Positions 63,817-64,000 of a stretch of 64,000 nt of DNA are shown piece by piece. Position numbers and translations under genes: made by a program. Source of the stretch: Pycnopodia helianthoides (taxonomy: Eukaryota > Echinodermata > Asteroidea > Forcipulatida > Asteriidae); the NCBI GenBank assembly GCA_032158295.1, contig CM063258.1:16777703-16841702 (forward strand). The letters run 5' to 3'. The notes beneath the pieces are model-generated. The model was not told where the DNA came from and searched no databases. It was given only the letters and a program-made list of their open reading frames with translations. Each line of letters opens with the position of its first letter. Position 1 is the stretch's first letter.

Positions 63817-64000
63817 TTTTGGGTACTGACTTGCTGTCATCCTTTTGGGTACTGACTTGCCGTCATCCATTTGGGTACTGACTTGCTGTCATCCTTTTGG
63901 GTACTGACCTGCCATCATCCTTTTGGGTACTGACTTGCCGTCATCCTTTTGGGTACTGACTTGCCGTCATCCATTTGGGTACTGACTTGCCGTCATCCAT
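63817..64000. repeat. 26-bp tandem repeat, seven units, running off the window
   Basis: The unit ttttgggtactgacttgccg followed by tcatcc repeats with single-base variants (ttg/ctg, cc/ct, tttt/catt). It is cut by the window end, so the true array size is unknown. Confidence 0.93.

Overview
This is a eukaryotic, intron-bearing, AT-rich animal genome segment dominated by transposon debris. Split genes with GT-AG introns, a metazoan alpha-tubulin gene, a POLE3 (DNA polymerase epsilon subunit 3 / CHRAC17) gene, a tRNA-derived SINE and many copies of several MITE families fit a marine invertebrate. I infer an echinoderm from the style of the repeats, but nothing in the window proves the class.

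Layout: 1-5030 holds a 189-bp tandem duplication and then a tandem array (units of about 0.53-0.64 kb) whose core is an 84-bp exon-like block with splice acceptor and donor. From 5031 to 13815 lies a large inverted duplication: arms of about 4.8 and 3.7 kb around a spacer of about 0.34 kb near 9.8-10.15 kb. Each arm carries the last two exons of an unrecognised gene; the left copy is open and the right copy has a 1-bp deletion. 13.9-16.2 kb is mobile elements. 16.3-18.2 kb holds 3' exons of an unrecognised gene. 18.2-22.05 kb is repeat-rich. Alpha-tubulin is at 22623-25695 (+) with four coding exons and 451 aa. POLE3 is at 30308-32466 (+) with four coding exons and 203 aa, followed directly by nine identical 33-bp repeats.

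From 33.9 to about 49.6 kb is a 12-coding-exon gene (+) for a 627-aa membrane protein. It has an N-terminal EGF-like module, a seven/eight-helix region resembling the plant TOM1/THH1 and animal GPR137 group, a complete C4HC3 RING-CH (MARCH-type) domain and two final membrane helices. Every exon junction keeps phase. This architecture is the most interesting protein-level find. At 52.4 kb another gene starts (16 codons plus one base before a donor); its first intron appears to fill most of the rest of the window, with one possible 27-nt microexon at 60901.

The three well-supported genes are housekeeping or membrane-ubiquitin functions with no sign of an operon-like link. The best candidates for something undescribed are the EGF/TOM1-like/RING-CH protein and the exon-array plus palindrome locus at 1.3-13.8 kb. 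All coordinates and spliced products were read by eye from the sequence; no alignments or database searches were run.
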